A DNA stretch of 32,820 nucleotides, taken from CAZKHG01 sp964552655 (lineage in GTDB: Bacteria; Bacteroidota; Bacteroidia; Bacteroidales; Tenuifilaceae). Below are positions 17,592-26,937 of this stretch, piece after piece (the stretch's first letter is position 1; each line of letters opens with the position of its first letter). Made by a program: the position numbers and the translations under genes. The notes beneath the pieces were generated by a model that was not told the origin of the DNA, ran no database searches, and saw nothing but the letters and a program-made list of their open reading frames with translations. Location: contig CAZKHG010000041.1 of assembly GCA_964552655.1 (NCBI GenBank), positions 1 through 32,820 on the forward strand, written 5' to 3'.

Positions 17592-18650
17592 TTAATCTGG
17601 TTTAAAAATTTCAAGAACATTTGCAGCGAAAATACTATTAGCATAGCTATTCATATATTTTTGCAGCAAATTTGCCCCTAAAACATCCTTGGCCTGAAAC
17701 TTATCAAAATTTAAAATGATATTGCTAAAATTATTATTATCATGGGGTTCAACTAAAAAAGGGTAATCACTTCCCAACATATTCGGAATATCACCTACCC
17801 TTGTGGCAATAACGGGTATTCCCAGCGACATGGCTTCCAGTATTACCAAAGGTTGCCCTTCATTCCATGAGGGCAGAATAAGGCAATCAAAATCACTTAT
17901 AATTTTTTCAAGCTCATTACGATTATCTATAACCATAAGTGAAATATTCGCTGATTTAATCTTATTCAACTCGTTGTAAAAATCCGGTTCGTATATATTT
18001 CCATAAACGGTGAGGGTAAAATGCTCAAGTTCCTTTTGGGAAAATATATAAACAAGATCGCCAATACCCTTGGTTTTAATGTAATTCGAGATGCATAAAA
18101 ACTTTCGGGAATAGTTTCTTTTAAACTCGTTTCTACTCTTTTCTATAAGTGAGGTATTTCTAAGAACGAGAACCTTCACTCTGGTATTTAGTTCCCTTAC
18201 ATCATTAATGTATTTTTCAGAAAGAACAACGACATTATCCACAAATTTGAGACAACCTTTCAGTAGCATACGTGTAGTCAATGACTTCTCAAAGGTAACC
18301 CTCAAATCTCCGCGATGGAGATGACATATTAATTTTGTTCTATGTGATACTATCTTAATCAATGGCAATATAAATAATAGTTTCAACAGCCCAATCCTTG
18401 ATAGAGTAAGATTGAAATAGAGAATTCTAACTCTGGATGTGGCTAAAATTCCTATTAGTTTCAACCCGCAAAATAGGTAATGCGCTATTTTTCTAGCAGA
18501 AGAAAAACGCCAGGCAGACTCATCAACTTTAGCAATGATTTTACCGTTCTGAAGGAGAATTGTCTCCACCAGATGGTTGATCATGCTGATTCCAGTATGG
18601 GTGCGAGGTGGAAAATCACCCCATATTAACACATCCGCCCTTTTATTCAA
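17592..18650 (-). CDS. GT4-type glycosyltransferase (GT-B fold)
   Basis: This 352-residue retaining glycosyltransferase lacks a signal peptide. The C-terminal nucleotide-sugar site is clear: LPSWNEGQPLVILEAMSLG carries the EX7E motif, followed by GIPVIATRVGDIPNML. The N-terminal half has Rossmann-like strands and a hydrophobic segment (about 82-105) that probably sits at the membrane surface near the lipid-linked acceptor. It adds one sugar to the growing repeat unit; donor and linkage cannot be read. Its ATG overlaps the stop of the upstream deacetylase gene by four bases (18647-18650), so the two are probably translationally coupled. Confidence 0.9.
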   Translation of the reverse strand: MNKRADVLIWGDFPPRTHTGISMINHLVETILLQNGKIIAKVDESAWRFSSARKIAHYLFCGLKLIGILATSRVRILYFNLTLSRIGLLKLLFILPLIKIVSHRTKLICHLHRGDLRVTFEKSLTTRMLLKGCLKFVDNVVVLSEKYINDVRELNTRVKVLVLRNTSLIEKSRNEFKRNYSRKFLCISNYIKTKGIGDLVYIFSQKELEHFTLTVYGNIYEPDFYNELNKIKSANISLMVIDNRNELEKIISDFDCLILPSWNEGQPLVILEAMSLGIPVIATRVGDIPNMLGSDYPFLVEPHDNNNFSNIILNFDKFQAKDVLGANLLQKYMNSYANSIFAANVLEIFKPD

Positions 18651-19435
18651 AACGATTTATTTTTTAGAAAATAGAGCACATGATTCAAAGGCCAATCGCA
18701 CTCAAAATGACGGCGGTTAATTAGTCTGCCATCAAAAGAGAAATAGTGCCTGTAATCACTCTGACTGTAAATATAGGTGAAATTATCAGCAACAATTTGA
18801 ACTGCCTCCTCCGAAATATGCTCCGGCCTGCCAAACGGAAAAGCAAAATGATCACAAGACAAACCCAACCTGTTTTGAATTACCTCTTTAGCACCATTTA
18901 TCTGTGATACCAGCACTTGCAGATCATTGGTATTGAGGTTGATATGATCGAGGGTGTGCGCACCAATAATGTGCCCTTCGGTAGATAATATTTGTAGCTG
19001 ATCCCAGGTCATTGGGGGTTTATCAACCAAAACTATTTTTTTTGTGAAATTTTCTCTATAATCTTTGTCCCCATCAATAAAATTAGGGTTGATGAAAAAG
19101 GCAGCCTTGATATTCCGACTAATGAGTACCGGCCTGATCTTAGTAAAACACTCCTCAAACCCGTCGTCCCAGGAGAAAGCAACCAGGCACATATCACCCG
19201 GAATATTTCTGCTTTTAAGCTTTTCAGCGGCATCGGCAAAATTGATAAAACGTACCCCTGCATTTTGCAACCCATCCAGCAATCTTTCGAAAATTTCTGG
19301 TGACTCCTCATCGTTCAGGCTAAGAAAATGGCCGTTAAGGAAGTGAATTCCTGGTTTAGGTTTAGATCTTGCAGAGATTATATCAAGCAAACAATGACGG
19401 GTAATGGTGCGTACAGTAAATAATAATGAATTCAA
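18647..19435 (-). CDS. Polysaccharide deacetylase (NodB domain)
   Basis: This 262-residue protein has a NodB homology domain (about 80-230). Motif 1 is FSWDDGF (Asp90-Asp91, with Trp where Phe is usual), motif 2 is HTLDH (His160, His164), and FPFGRPEHIS resembles motif 3. Members remove N- or O-acetyl groups from glycans with a bound metal. There is no convincing signal peptide, so it may act on the lipid-linked precursor in the cytoplasm, like other small deacetylases in glycan clusters. It overlaps the GT4 gene by four bases and starts 8 bases after the beta-helix gene. This tight packing argues for one transcript. Confidence 0.88.
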   Translation of the reverse strand: MNSLLFTVRTITRHCLLDIISARSKPKPGIHFLNGHFLSLNDEESPEIFERLLDGLQNAGVRFINFADAAEKLKSRNIPGDMCLVAFSWDDGFEECFTKIRPVLISRNIKAAFFINPNFIDGDKDYRENFTKKIVLVDKPPMTWDQLQILSTEGHIIGAHTLDHINLNTNDLQVLVSQINGAKEVIQNRLGLSCDHFAFPFGRPEHISEEAVQIVADNFTYIYSQSDYRHYFSFDGRLINRRHFECDWPLNHVLYFLKNKSF

Positions 19436-19443
19436 TTTTATAT

Positions 19444-20784
19444 TTAATTAATTATAAACCAACTTGTACCATTTGATTGAATAGCTAACTTTTGATATTG
19501 AGTAGAAAGTGCTTTTGTTGTGGTACCATCAATTGTTTCAGAACCATAACCATCAATGGTTATATTACCAGCTGTACTTGTAATTTTTTTAATTACATAA
19601 ATTCTTCCAAAACATGAATTTGCTGGAGGTAAACTAATTGTAATATTAACTGCGTTTGCAAGAATGGTATAATGAATGTTGGATAGTGTAATATTAGTTG
19701 TTACTGTTGTAATTGGCAATGTTAAAGGGCTTAAAATTCCAGAAATATCTACATTTTTAAAATAGTTATCGTCCCCTAAGCCGTATATTTGAAGTGCATC
19801 TCTCCATGTTTTACCTGTACCTAAATTAATTCCAACAATTCTTTCTGTCAATAAATGATCATATTCTCCAAATAGATAATTCCCCATAGTTACAGTTGGT
19901 ACATTCCCTTCAATCCTAATGGTCGTAGTACAGGATTCTAATCTTAGTCCTTGAATCCTATTATGTTTCCCTTTTAAAAGAATACCAATATTATAATATT
20001 CTATTCCGCCCGAAAAGGTATTAGCATTCCCATCTGAGTACATTGCAATACCAGTTGAATTATTATTCCACATCGCTATCAAATATTCAAACTCAAGCCA
20101 GGGGTCTTTTTGATAACTTGACGTTCTACACTCCATCATTTTATCAATATGAATATAGTTTTGATTTATAAATCCTGCATGTTCAGAAGTTCCACCAGAC
20201 CTTTCCATTTTAACTCCTACAACACAATCATACATATTTCTAACCTTGATATTGTTATTTGAACAACCCATAGAATCAACACTGCTATACATATAAATTC
20301 CATATTCAAATCCTTCAATCGTACCAATATCAATTTTACATTCATGTCCTAAAACCATGATTCCACATTTAGAGGTCTCCCAATTCCAAATATTATACGA
20401 TTCGAATCCTGGCATGGGTCTTTTTAATTGAATTTTACCATCACCCATAATAGTCCCTCCTCCGGGTCTATTATAATTACTCCATAATTCAATAGCACCC
20501 CATGAAAAAGAAGTATGATCAAAAATAATTGTTGAGCTTGTAGGTATATATAAAGTTTGATTCGGTCCAATCCTAAGTCGATCTCGAATTAAATAAGTCT
20601 TATTTGGTGATAGACTTACAAGTTTCCCAGTGATTATTTTTGCCTGGATTGAGTCATAATCATTATGTATTCCGTCTCCAAACGCACCAGAAACATTAGT
20701 CCATACCTCTTGTGAATTAGAAATGAATACAATTAAATTAAGTAACATACCAACTATCAAAATTTTAAAATAGTTTGTTGTCAT
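19444..20784 (-). CDS. Secreted beta-helix (pectate lyase/tailspike-like) protein
   Basis: This 446-residue protein has a signal peptide (about 1-24, ending SNSQ). The N-terminal FGDGIHNDYDSIQAKI is a degenerate form of the GAkGDGxxDDTxAIQ entry motif of pectate-lyase-3 and phage tailspike helices. Residues about 70-350 are Gly/Asn-rich short strands typical of a right-handed parallel beta-helix. The last 75 residues (ISLPPANSCFGRIYVIKK, then SETIDG and a final GTSWFIIN) resemble a small beta domain seen at the ends of phage tail or fibre-like proteins. It may cleave, epimerise or bind the glycan made here. No catalytic residues were identified. It sits inside the glycan series between a glycosyltransferase and a deacetylase. 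Confidence 0.72.
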   Translation of the reverse strand: MTTNYFKILIVGMLLNLIVFISNSQEVWTNVSGAFGDGIHNDYDSIQAKIITGKLVSLSPNKTYLIRDRLRIGPNQTLYIPTSSTIIFDHTSFSWGAIELWSNYNRPGGGTIMGDGKIQLKRPMPGFESYNIWNWETSKCGIMVLGHECKIDIGTIEGFEYGIYMYSSVDSMGCSNNNIKVRNMYDCVVGVKMERSGGTSEHAGFINQNYIHIDKMMECRTSSYQKDPWLEFEYLIAMWNNNSTGIAMYSDGNANTFSGGIEYYNIGILLKGKHNRIQGLRLESCTTTIRIEGNVPTVTMGNYLFGEYDHLLTERIVGINLGTGKTWRDALQIYGLGDDNYFKNVDISGILSPLTLPITTVTTNITLSNIHYTILANAVNITISLPPANSCFGRIYVIKKITSTAGNITIDGYGSETIDGTTTKALSTQYQKLAIQSNGTSWFIIN

Positions 20785-20954
20785 CTTAATTGAAATTTAG
20801 TTGGCTAATTTTATAATTATAGAATCAAAATTCCAAAAATCTTTATCGCGGTGTCAGTAAACAAAATTGGCCATAAGTGTTTTTAATTTACCCTAGTTTT
20901 AATCTTCAACAACAAAATTTACTTCTTCTGTTTCATTTGTGAAAGATATCTAAT

Positions 20955-21006
20955 AAACTATAGTTGAATTATTAACATTTACAATGATTTAGTCAACTAT
21001 ATGTTT
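20955..21006. repeat. Hairpin at the 3' end of the CgeB-like gene
   Basis: AAACTATAGTTGA (20955-20967) pairs with TCAACTATA plus GTTT (20993-21001 and 21003-21006), with one bulged base. It overlaps the stop codon at 20993. No strong T-run follows on the minus strand, so it may stabilise or process the mRNA rather than terminate it. The rest of the 208-base gap (20785-20992) shows nothing else clear. Confidence 0.4.
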
Positions 21007-22237
21007 TTTTTGAGATAACATTAAGTAGTTCTTCATTAATAATCTCAATAATCTGATGACACCTGTTCTCAACCTTATGTAATTTTAGCGTACGATCTTG
21101 ACCTGCCTTTGCTATTCTTTTCCGCTCTGACTCATTTTCAAGTAACCACTTTGCTTTTAAAATACAATCATCGATACTGTTATATAATACTGCTTCATGC
21201 TGAGGGTCAAATAAATCTTTCATGTTTACTTTATCATCTGTTAGTAGGCAGCAACCAACTCCAGTTGCCTCGAAGAGTCGAACATTACCAGCATAACTTC
21301 CAGCAACTTCCCCATGAATATTTAGGACTAAATCCGAATTTTTCAAAACTCTATACATATCAATCCCAAAAACAGGATGAAGGAAAGAGTCTCTCAATTT
21401 TTTTGAATAGCCTTTTATCGGACTATTCTTATAATTTTCAAACTTTTTGAATATGGAAAAATTGTTAATAATTATTTGTAAGCCTAATTTACGTAAAAGA
21501 TTATAGGCAAGGTAAAATAATTGCTTTAATGTAATTTTAAACCTTGACTCACTGTTTGCGAAAACACTAATTTCCAGACCTCTTTCTAATATTTCTTCTA
21601 AAAATTCAATTCTCTGATCATGATAGCCGCTCCCAGTAAACAAAGAACCGCAAAATACAAATCCATATTTTTTTGAGGGTGGAGATGTAGTAAGTTCATT
21701 CAAAATCAAAGGGTCAAAAGCATGATAAACTAAATATGATTTTACACCATGTTTTTCAATGTCCATTTTAAGACCAGGAGTACAGGTAATAACAAAATCA
21801 ATATCTTTTAGTCTATCAATTGTTTCTTTACTATATGGTGCGCAGATGTTTGCAAAAATCAACTTAACTGAGATTACTTGATTACGTACTAATTTTAACC
21901 ACTCTGAATCAAGGAAATCAATATTATCAATCCAAATTACGTTAGGCATTAAGGATTTGATCTGATTTAATATAGTTTCTTTAACATTCAGGTTCTTATG
22001 TCCATTTTCATAATTCCACTTTTTCATCAGATTCTTATCATTAGCAAAACTGCAGTTGGCTTTATAGCCCATGTTATTTAACGTTCTGCAGTAAGTTGGA
22101 ACCATTTCGGAGGAATCCTTTAAAATGAAACTATAATATTCATCATACTTGTACCGCTTAACTTCCTGATTTTTTTTAGGTAATGTATTTAAGTATTCTT
22201 TATATAATGAACTAATGATATAAATATTCAAATCCAT
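20993..22237 (-). CDS. CgeB-like glycosyltransferase
   Basis: This 414-residue GT-B-fold protein has no signal peptide. The C-terminal part contains NIHGEVAGSYAGNVRLFEAT, then GVGCCLLTDDKVNMKDLF and the EAVLYNSIDDCILKAKWLL segment. These are typical of CgeB/Glyco_trans_1_2 glycosyltransferases. Around residues 95-165 are IWIDNIDFLDSEWL and DFVITCTPGLKMDIEKHG, which match the N-terminal Rossmann part of the same group. It would add one residue to the repeat unit; the donor is unknown. It starts 7 bases downstream of the flippase gene. The gene is AT-rich: I counted 14 G/C in the 60 bases 21481-21540. Confidence 0.82.
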   Translation of the reverse strand: MDLNIYIISSLYKEYLNTLPKKNQEVKRYKYDEYYSFILKDSSEMVPTYCRTLNNMGYKANCSFANDKNLMKKWNYENGHKNLNVKETILNQIKSLMPNVIWIDNIDFLDSEWLKLVRNQVISVKLIFANICAPYSKETIDRLKDIDFVITCTPGLKMDIEKHGVKSYLVYHAFDPLILNELTTSPPSKKYGFVFCGSLFTGSGYHDQRIEFLEEILERGLEISVFANSESRFKITLKQLFYLAYNLLRKLGLQIIINNFSIFKKFENYKNSPIKGYSKKLRDSFLHPVFGIDMYRVLKNSDLVLNIHGEVAGSYAGNVRLFEATGVGCCLLTDDKVNMKDLFDPQHEAVLYNSIDDCILKAKWLLENESERKRIAKAGQDRTLKLHKVENRCHQIIEIINEELLNVISKKTYS

Positions 22238-22244
22238 ACTAATT

Positions 22245-23540
22245 CTAGATTTTAGATACTCTCAGGCGCTTCTCGTAATTTAATAATATGTAAATCATTA
22301 AGGCTATTGATAATAGGTTGCAAAATACTTCAATTGCCACAAATATCTTTAAAAAAACCAGGAATGGATGATTTCTAAAAAAAACAAGCGTTATTATGGA
22401 AAAGAAATATATCGTTTGCCATAAACTATACATCTTAACCCTGTTCAGTGCTATAAACATTGGAGAAAAAGATGCAGCGATAAAGTTTAATGCAAATGAC
22501 CAAACCAAAATTTTAGAAATTTGGCCAGAGGTTTCCCATGCATTACCAAAGAAAATAGTAAATAGACCTGTTCCAAATAATAGAATTATTATTACTTCGA
22601 CAATTGCAATAAAAAAAGTTGCAAAAAAAATTGGATATAAGTCATTTAAAACTGACTGATTATTTCGATGATGCTCAGATACTTTTTGCAATAATACACT
22701 TGAAAAGGATGAAGCAATCAAGGCTAAAGGAATTGATAATACTAATTTTGTCAAATCAAAATAACCAGCTTGTTCTGAATAATAAAATCGATTGATAAAA
22801 ATAACCGGTACTAAATTGCTGATTGCACTCATCAAACTTGGTAGTAAATTATATTTTGGGAAAATTGAATATTTCCTAATTAAATACTTTGTTTTGGAAA
22901 AACGAAATTCTTTTATCGAGAATCCATTTCGGGCAGATTGATAGTAAGATGCCACAACATTTGCAGATTGTCCTAAAACATCACCAACAATTAATCCTTT
23001 ATTAAAATCTTTAAATGCAAACGTGACCTGCGAAACTCCTTCAAACAACCTTCTTGTTAACTTATTCCCAGATATGGCCAAAAAAGCCTTTTTGCGAATC
23101 AACCAGTAATTGAGCGCATAGAATGTACTTATTAAAAATGTTCCTAGTGGTATAAGATAAATAATATAACTAAAGTCAGGTTTTATATTAAGAAGTACTA
23201 AAATTTTGTTTTTGAAAATCAATGATATAATAAGCAGAATCACGCTGAATAAAAAACTAATTCCAATTGAAAGGCTTAAAAGATTCGAAGAATCTTTGTC
23301 TTTTTTTGGTAGTACAATTGCTTGTTCATATCGAAACGATGAAATAATCAGGAGAATTCCTAACATGCTCACATATACCGAATAAACGCCAAATTGTTCA
23401 GGTGTAAAAAATCTTCGTAGTACTGGTTGAAGTAAAATAGGAATAGCTTGAGCAATAAGAGTCCCAATTGCTAAAATTGAAGCACTTTTTAATAGCTCTG
23501 AATTCAGCAAAAATCTTGCTAATATTTTAAATCTATCCAC
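22245..23540 (-). CDS. Wzx-type polysaccharide flippase
   Basis: This 431-residue polytopic inner-membrane protein has about twelve hydrophobic helices and the Polysacc_synt (MOP superfamily) layout. The N-terminal SELLKSASILAIGTLIAQAI and RFFTPEQFGVYSVYVSMLGI are characteristic of Wzx-like translocases (the second normally reads R-x-F/L-x-P-x-D/E-F/Y-G). Such proteins flip undecaprenyl-diphosphate-linked repeat units from the cytoplasmic to the periplasmic face. Substrate cannot be inferred. It lies three bases after the stop of the initiating transferase gene, so coupling is likely. It is AT-rich like the CgeB-like gene next to it. Confidence 0.9.
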   Translation of the reverse strand: MDRFKILARFLLNSELLKSASILAIGTLIAQAIPILLQPVLRRFFTPEQFGVYSVYVSMLGILLIISSFRYEQAIVLPKKDKDSSNLLSLSIGISFLFSVILLIISLIFKNKILVLLNIKPDFSYIIYLIPLGTFLISTFYALNYWLIRKKAFLAISGNKLTRRLFEGVSQVTFAFKDFNKGLIVGDVLGQSANVVASYYQSARNGFSIKEFRFSKTKYLIRKYSIFPKYNLLPSLMSAISNLVPVIFINRFYYSEQAGYFDLTKLVLSIPLALIASSFSSVLLQKVSEHHRNNQSVLNDLYPIFFATFFIAIVEVIIILLFGTGLFTIFFGNAWETSGQISKILVWSFALNFIAASFSPMFIALNRVKMYSLWQTIYFFSIITLVFFRNHPFLVFLKIFVAIEVFCNLLSIALMIYILLNYEKRLRVSKI

Positions 23541-23543
23541 AAG

Positions 23544-24554
23544 CTATTCGTTCTTGAAGGGAAATAATTTATCTACTTTTACAGAAATTAAATATAGAAT
23601 GATTAAAGTGATGATGTAAACCGGAATTTTTAGGAATCCAATTTCACGATAAAGGAGTATTAATCCTATAATTATTAAATCAACTATTATTAAAGCAATA
23701 TCCAAATGAAGGTGAGAATATCCTGCCTGAACAAATCTTTGGTATATATGCTTTCTATGAGGTTCACTTAGTTTATCGCCATTACGCCAGCGACGGTAGA
23801 GGGTTAAGGTGGCATCAAACCAGAATGGTGATGATATCATTAACCAGTTGAAAATAGAGAAATCGAGCGTATTATGATAATGAATACCAAGAACGACCAA
23901 AATAAACCCTAACTGAGTACTTCCTACATCTCCCATAAAGATTTTGGCCTTTGGCCAATTCCAGAAAATAAAACCAAAAACTGCAGCGGCTATCAACAGA
24001 ATTTCCCAGCTGCCTGCAAACCAGAAAAGAACTAAGCTGATTATTATTGCTTCAAGTGATGCAAAACCATCGGCTCCATCCATAAAATTGTAAAGGTTTA
24101 TAAACCAAACCATACCAATAATTGCAATGGGATAAATAATTACCGGCAGGCTTAGCAGTTCAACTCCAGGAGTAATAGGCTTTCTTAATCCACCCAACAG
24201 GTAAAATGCAGCAATGGAAACGGTGAAATGGATTATCAATCGAATAAATGGTTTTATCTCAATAATATCGTCTGCCAGGCTGATTGCCGCAAGGGCTAAA
24301 CCACATATCAACGCCCAGAAAAGTTCCGGATCAATCCACCTGAAACAGTAAAAAACCAGTATTCCTAAATACCAGGCAATGATGATAGCCAGCCCGCCTC
24401 CCCTTGGGGTGGTGTCCTTGTGCAAACTCCTTTCGTTAGGGTGACTAAGTACCTTAAATTTTAATGCCCAATGCTTTATAAAATAGGTTAATAAAAAAGA
24501 AACTAAACCCACTAAAGCAATCACAACAATGCGGAGAAACTCTGATTCAATCAT
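23544..24554 (-). CDS. WecA/WbpL-like undecaprenyl-phosphate sugar-1-phosphate transferase
   Basis: This 336-residue polytopic enzyme of the MraY/WecA family starts the lipid-linked unit by moving a HexNAc-1-phosphate from UDP-sugar to undecaprenyl phosphate. Motifs present are the cytoplasmic HKDTTPRGGGLAI (about 45-57), Asp95-Asp96 in SLADDI, catalytic NFMDGADGF (Asp159, Asp162), MGDVGSTQLGF (Asp209) and PHRKHIYQRF (about 265-274). The HIYQRF form suggests the WecA/WbpL side of the family rather than MraY. Pairing with an adjacent epimerase/reductase resembles clusters starting with QuiNAc or FucNAc, but donor choice is inference. It overlaps the epimerase gene by eight bases. Confidence 0.92.
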   Translation of the reverse strand: MIESEFLRIVVIALVGLVSFLLTYFIKHWALKFKVLSHPNERSLHKDTTPRGGGLAIIIAWYLGILVFYCFRWIDPELFWALICGLALAAISLADDIIEIKPFIRLIIHFTVSIAAFYLLGGLRKPITPGVELLSLPVIIYPIAIIGMVWFINLYNFMDGADGFASLEAIIISLVLFWFAGSWEILLIAAAVFGFIFWNWPKAKIFMGDVGSTQLGFILVVLGIHYHNTLDFSIFNWLMISSPFWFDATLTLYRRWRNGDKLSEPHRKHIYQRFVQAGYSHLHLDIALIIVDLIIIGLILLYREIGFLKIPVYIITLIILYLISVKVDKLFPFKNE

Positions 24555-25425
24555 TTTTTGTTTTGAGATAGTATCTCACAGTTCTGTCAATACCCTCGCT
24601 ACTGGAAACGGCCGGTGTGAAATTCAAAATTCTTCGGGTTTCAGTATTGTCAAGAACACTTGAACTATACAGACGTTCATAGTATCCTGGCAAAAAAATC
24701 GATATAAGTTTCATTAAAAATTGACCCGGGTTAAATATTAACCTTTTTTGGCCCAATGATTTCTGAATTGAAACAACCAGGAACTCAATTGAAGGGGATT
24801 CTGCATCCATTGCAATAAACAAGCCTGATTTTCCATGCTCAATTATCCTATCCATATATGCCACCAGGTTTTCTGTATAAGTGATACTTCTTTTATTTCG
24901 CACCCCCTTAAATGGAAGAATCGGGAATAGATCTACCAATTTAATAAGCTGCAACATGTTAGCTTTAACCCCCTCACCATAAACCATGGGTGTTCTGATA
25001 ATGGAAATTCGAAAAGTATCATCAGCTAGTATTAATAACTCCTGTTCTGCTTTAAGTTTACTTTCCCCATAAAAGTCAGTTGGTTTACACTCAGTTTGCT
25101 CATTCCAGGGAAGTTGATTTTCATCATAACGACCGTAAACTTTAGAGGAGCTCAAAAAAATAAATTGTTTCACCCCTTTGCTTTTAGCAAGATTTGCAAT
25201 TGCAATGGGCAAAAGTGTATTCACCCTAAAGTACTCATCTTTAGGTATTGATTTTTTTTGATGAACAATGGCAGCGAGATGGATAACCACATCAAAGCCC
25301 GAAAAGTCAATATTTTCCGGCTTTTGGTTGATAATATCAACCTCTTTAACTCCGAAATATTTGCTGTGTTTGATAAAGTTTGATCCGATAAAACTTCCCT
25401 TACCAATTATTAAGATTCTGGGCAT
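24547..25425 (-). CDS. NAD-dependent epimerase/dehydratase (WbpV-like nucleotide-sugar enzyme)
   Basis: This 292-residue extended short-chain dehydrogenase has the Rossmann motif GKGSFIG (Gly8-Gly14), Ser92-Ser94 in FLSSSKVYG, and the catalytic pair Tyr119/Lys123 in FYGESKLKAE. Length and motifs fit UDP-sugar 4-epimerases/4-ketoreductases found next to WbpL-like transferases (WbpV/WbiG type). Those produce the UDP-activated deoxy-HexNAc that the transferase uses. The sequence does not show which product is made. Its end overlaps the transferase gene by eight bases. An 82-base gap with no clear promoter separates it from the T9SS deacetylase gene. Confidence 0.85.
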   Translation of the reverse strand: MPRILIIGKGSFIGSNFIKHSKYFGVKEVDIINQKPENIDFSGFDVVIHLAAIVHQKKSIPKDEYFRVNTLLPIAIANLAKSKGVKQFIFLSSSKVYGRYDENQLPWNEQTECKPTDFYGESKLKAEQELLILADDTFRISIIRTPMVYGEGVKANMLQLIKLVDLFPILPFKGVRNKRSITYTENLVAYMDRIIEHGKSGLFIAMDAESPSIEFLVVSIQKSLGQKRLIFNPGQFLMKLISIFLPGYYERLYSSSVLDNTETRRILNFTPAVSSSEGIDRTVRYYLKTKND

Positions 25426-25507
25426 TATGTAATAATAGTTTGAAAAATTATTTGCCTAAAAGTGTAAAACTATAAAGGATGCTTCTAACACCTATCGAAT
25501 TTAGGTA

Positions 25508-26854
25508 TTAAATTTTATTAATCTTTTTTTGCATCAAATTCCCATTATTACTAAAAACCTTTATAATATAAACCCCTCTCCCCAAATTCGAAGTATTAAA
25601 AAAGAAATTTACCAGCCCTTTATCTGAACTGATACGTTGATGAACCATAATTTTCCCGGAAAGATCAGAAAGTATAATTTCAAGATTTTCTGGATGAAAT
25701 ACTTCTACTGTTAAATTGATATGATCTGTGAAAGGGTTTTCGCTCAAATAAACAAGCCTGGTTTCGGGTTCATTCTTTGTTTCATCGATAAATGCAGGCT
25801 TTATTGTTAGCAAAGTATTATCAGGTAGTGCATTGAACAAAAAAAATTTACTACCATTAATTACTTCTGATCTAATGGTTTCACCATTTGAAATTTTTAT
25901 ACCGTCCCAGCTGTCTGGAACCTTAACCCTGAATGTAAGGGGTTGATTGTAAATGGAATCATCCAGGTTATCATCAATTTTTATTACAAAAACAGAATCA
26001 TTAGAACTCAAGCTATATATTTTAGCTTTTGCCGATTCATCAATATACTTTATTACATTACTTACAGAAGTACACCATAATTTATCTTCCAACTTTTTAA
26101 TATAATCAAGGTGATCCGTTAAAACCTGATGATCAACAGGAGAAAATCCAATACCATCAATACCATGTATCATCTCAATTAGCCATTTTTTATTTCTAAT
26201 TGCATAATCCACCCATGAATTTGCATTACCTAACCCGGTTTTCTTATCAAAGCATTGCATTCTCAGGGCATACCTATCTAAACTATAAATGGAATTGTAA
26301 CCCACCCTTGTTGACCTTGCAGCAATATAAATTTCCTTGGCTAATTTCTTTACCGAACTATTGTAATTACCCCATGGGTAACTTAGGGTTAACCCGGAAT
26401 TAACACCAAAATGCTCATTTAAAAAGGCTTGAGAATTTAAAAGTTCTAATTGAGCATCAATTGCACTGATATTAACCAGATCCCTGTGTTTAACTGTATG
26501 TGAACCGATTTCGTAGTTGCTATCAAAAACTGTGTTTAGTATATTCTCAGTTACACTATCAATTAAGTCAGTAATCAGATAGAAGGATGCTGGTAAATTT
26601 CTTTCTTTAAGACTCTGTATTCCGATTGTAAACTGATTTGGGGAACCATCATCAAAGGTCAAACTCACTATTCCCAACTTGTAATTGTAAACTGGTGCTA
26701 TCTGGTAGCATAAACCCGATTTATCGATATACAGATCCTGAGCCCTTGTATTGGTTACAATAAATAACAACAATAACATCAATTGTACACAAAAAAAACC
26801 AAAATGATCTTTTGGTATTTTTTCTGCCAAACTTTTTTTAGTATGCAGATACAA
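25508..26854 (-). CDS. T9SS-exported polysaccharide deacetylase
   Basis: This 448-residue protein has an N-terminal signal (hydrophobic core about 18-34, cleavage probably near TRAQ at 36-39; the basic lead is long). The NodB domain (about 60-280) has motif 1 LTFDDGSPNQF (Asp68-Asp69) and motif 2 SHTVKH (His119, His123). A small beta domain (about 285-365) follows. The last 76 residues open NPFTDHINL and end with GRGVYIIKVFSNNG and MQKKINKI, a type A T9SS sorting domain. It is therefore predicted to reach the cell surface, unlike the other two deacetylases here. The likely substrate is an N-acetylated glycan, perhaps the product of this locus. Gaps of 83 and 82 bases flank it. Confidence 0.88.
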   Translation of the reverse strand: MYLHTKKSLAEKIPKDHFGFFCVQLMLLLLFIVTNTRAQDLYIDKSGLCYQIAPVYNYKLGIVSLTFDDGSPNQFTIGIQSLKERNLPASFYLITDLIDSVTENILNTVFDSNYEIGSHTVKHRDLVNISAIDAQLELLNSQAFLNEHFGVNSGLTLSYPWGNYNSSVKKLAKEIYIAARSTRVGYNSIYSLDRYALRMQCFDKKTGLGNANSWVDYAIRNKKWLIEMIHGIDGIGFSPVDHQVLTDHLDYIKKLEDKLWCTSVSNVIKYIDESAKAKIYSLSSNDSVFVIKIDDNLDDSIYNQPLTFRVKVPDSWDGIKISNGETIRSEVINGSKFFLFNALPDNTLLTIKPAFIDETKNEPETRLVYLSENPFTDHINLTVEVFHPENLEIILSDLSGKIMVHQRISSDKGLVNFFFNTSNLGRGVYIIKVFSNNGNLMQKKINKI

Positions 26855-26937
26855 GGTAATTAGCTGAATGGTATTAAGTTAATTGAATACTTGTTTTAAA
26901 CTAAATTGGATTCAAAAATTAATAGAAAGAATTAATG

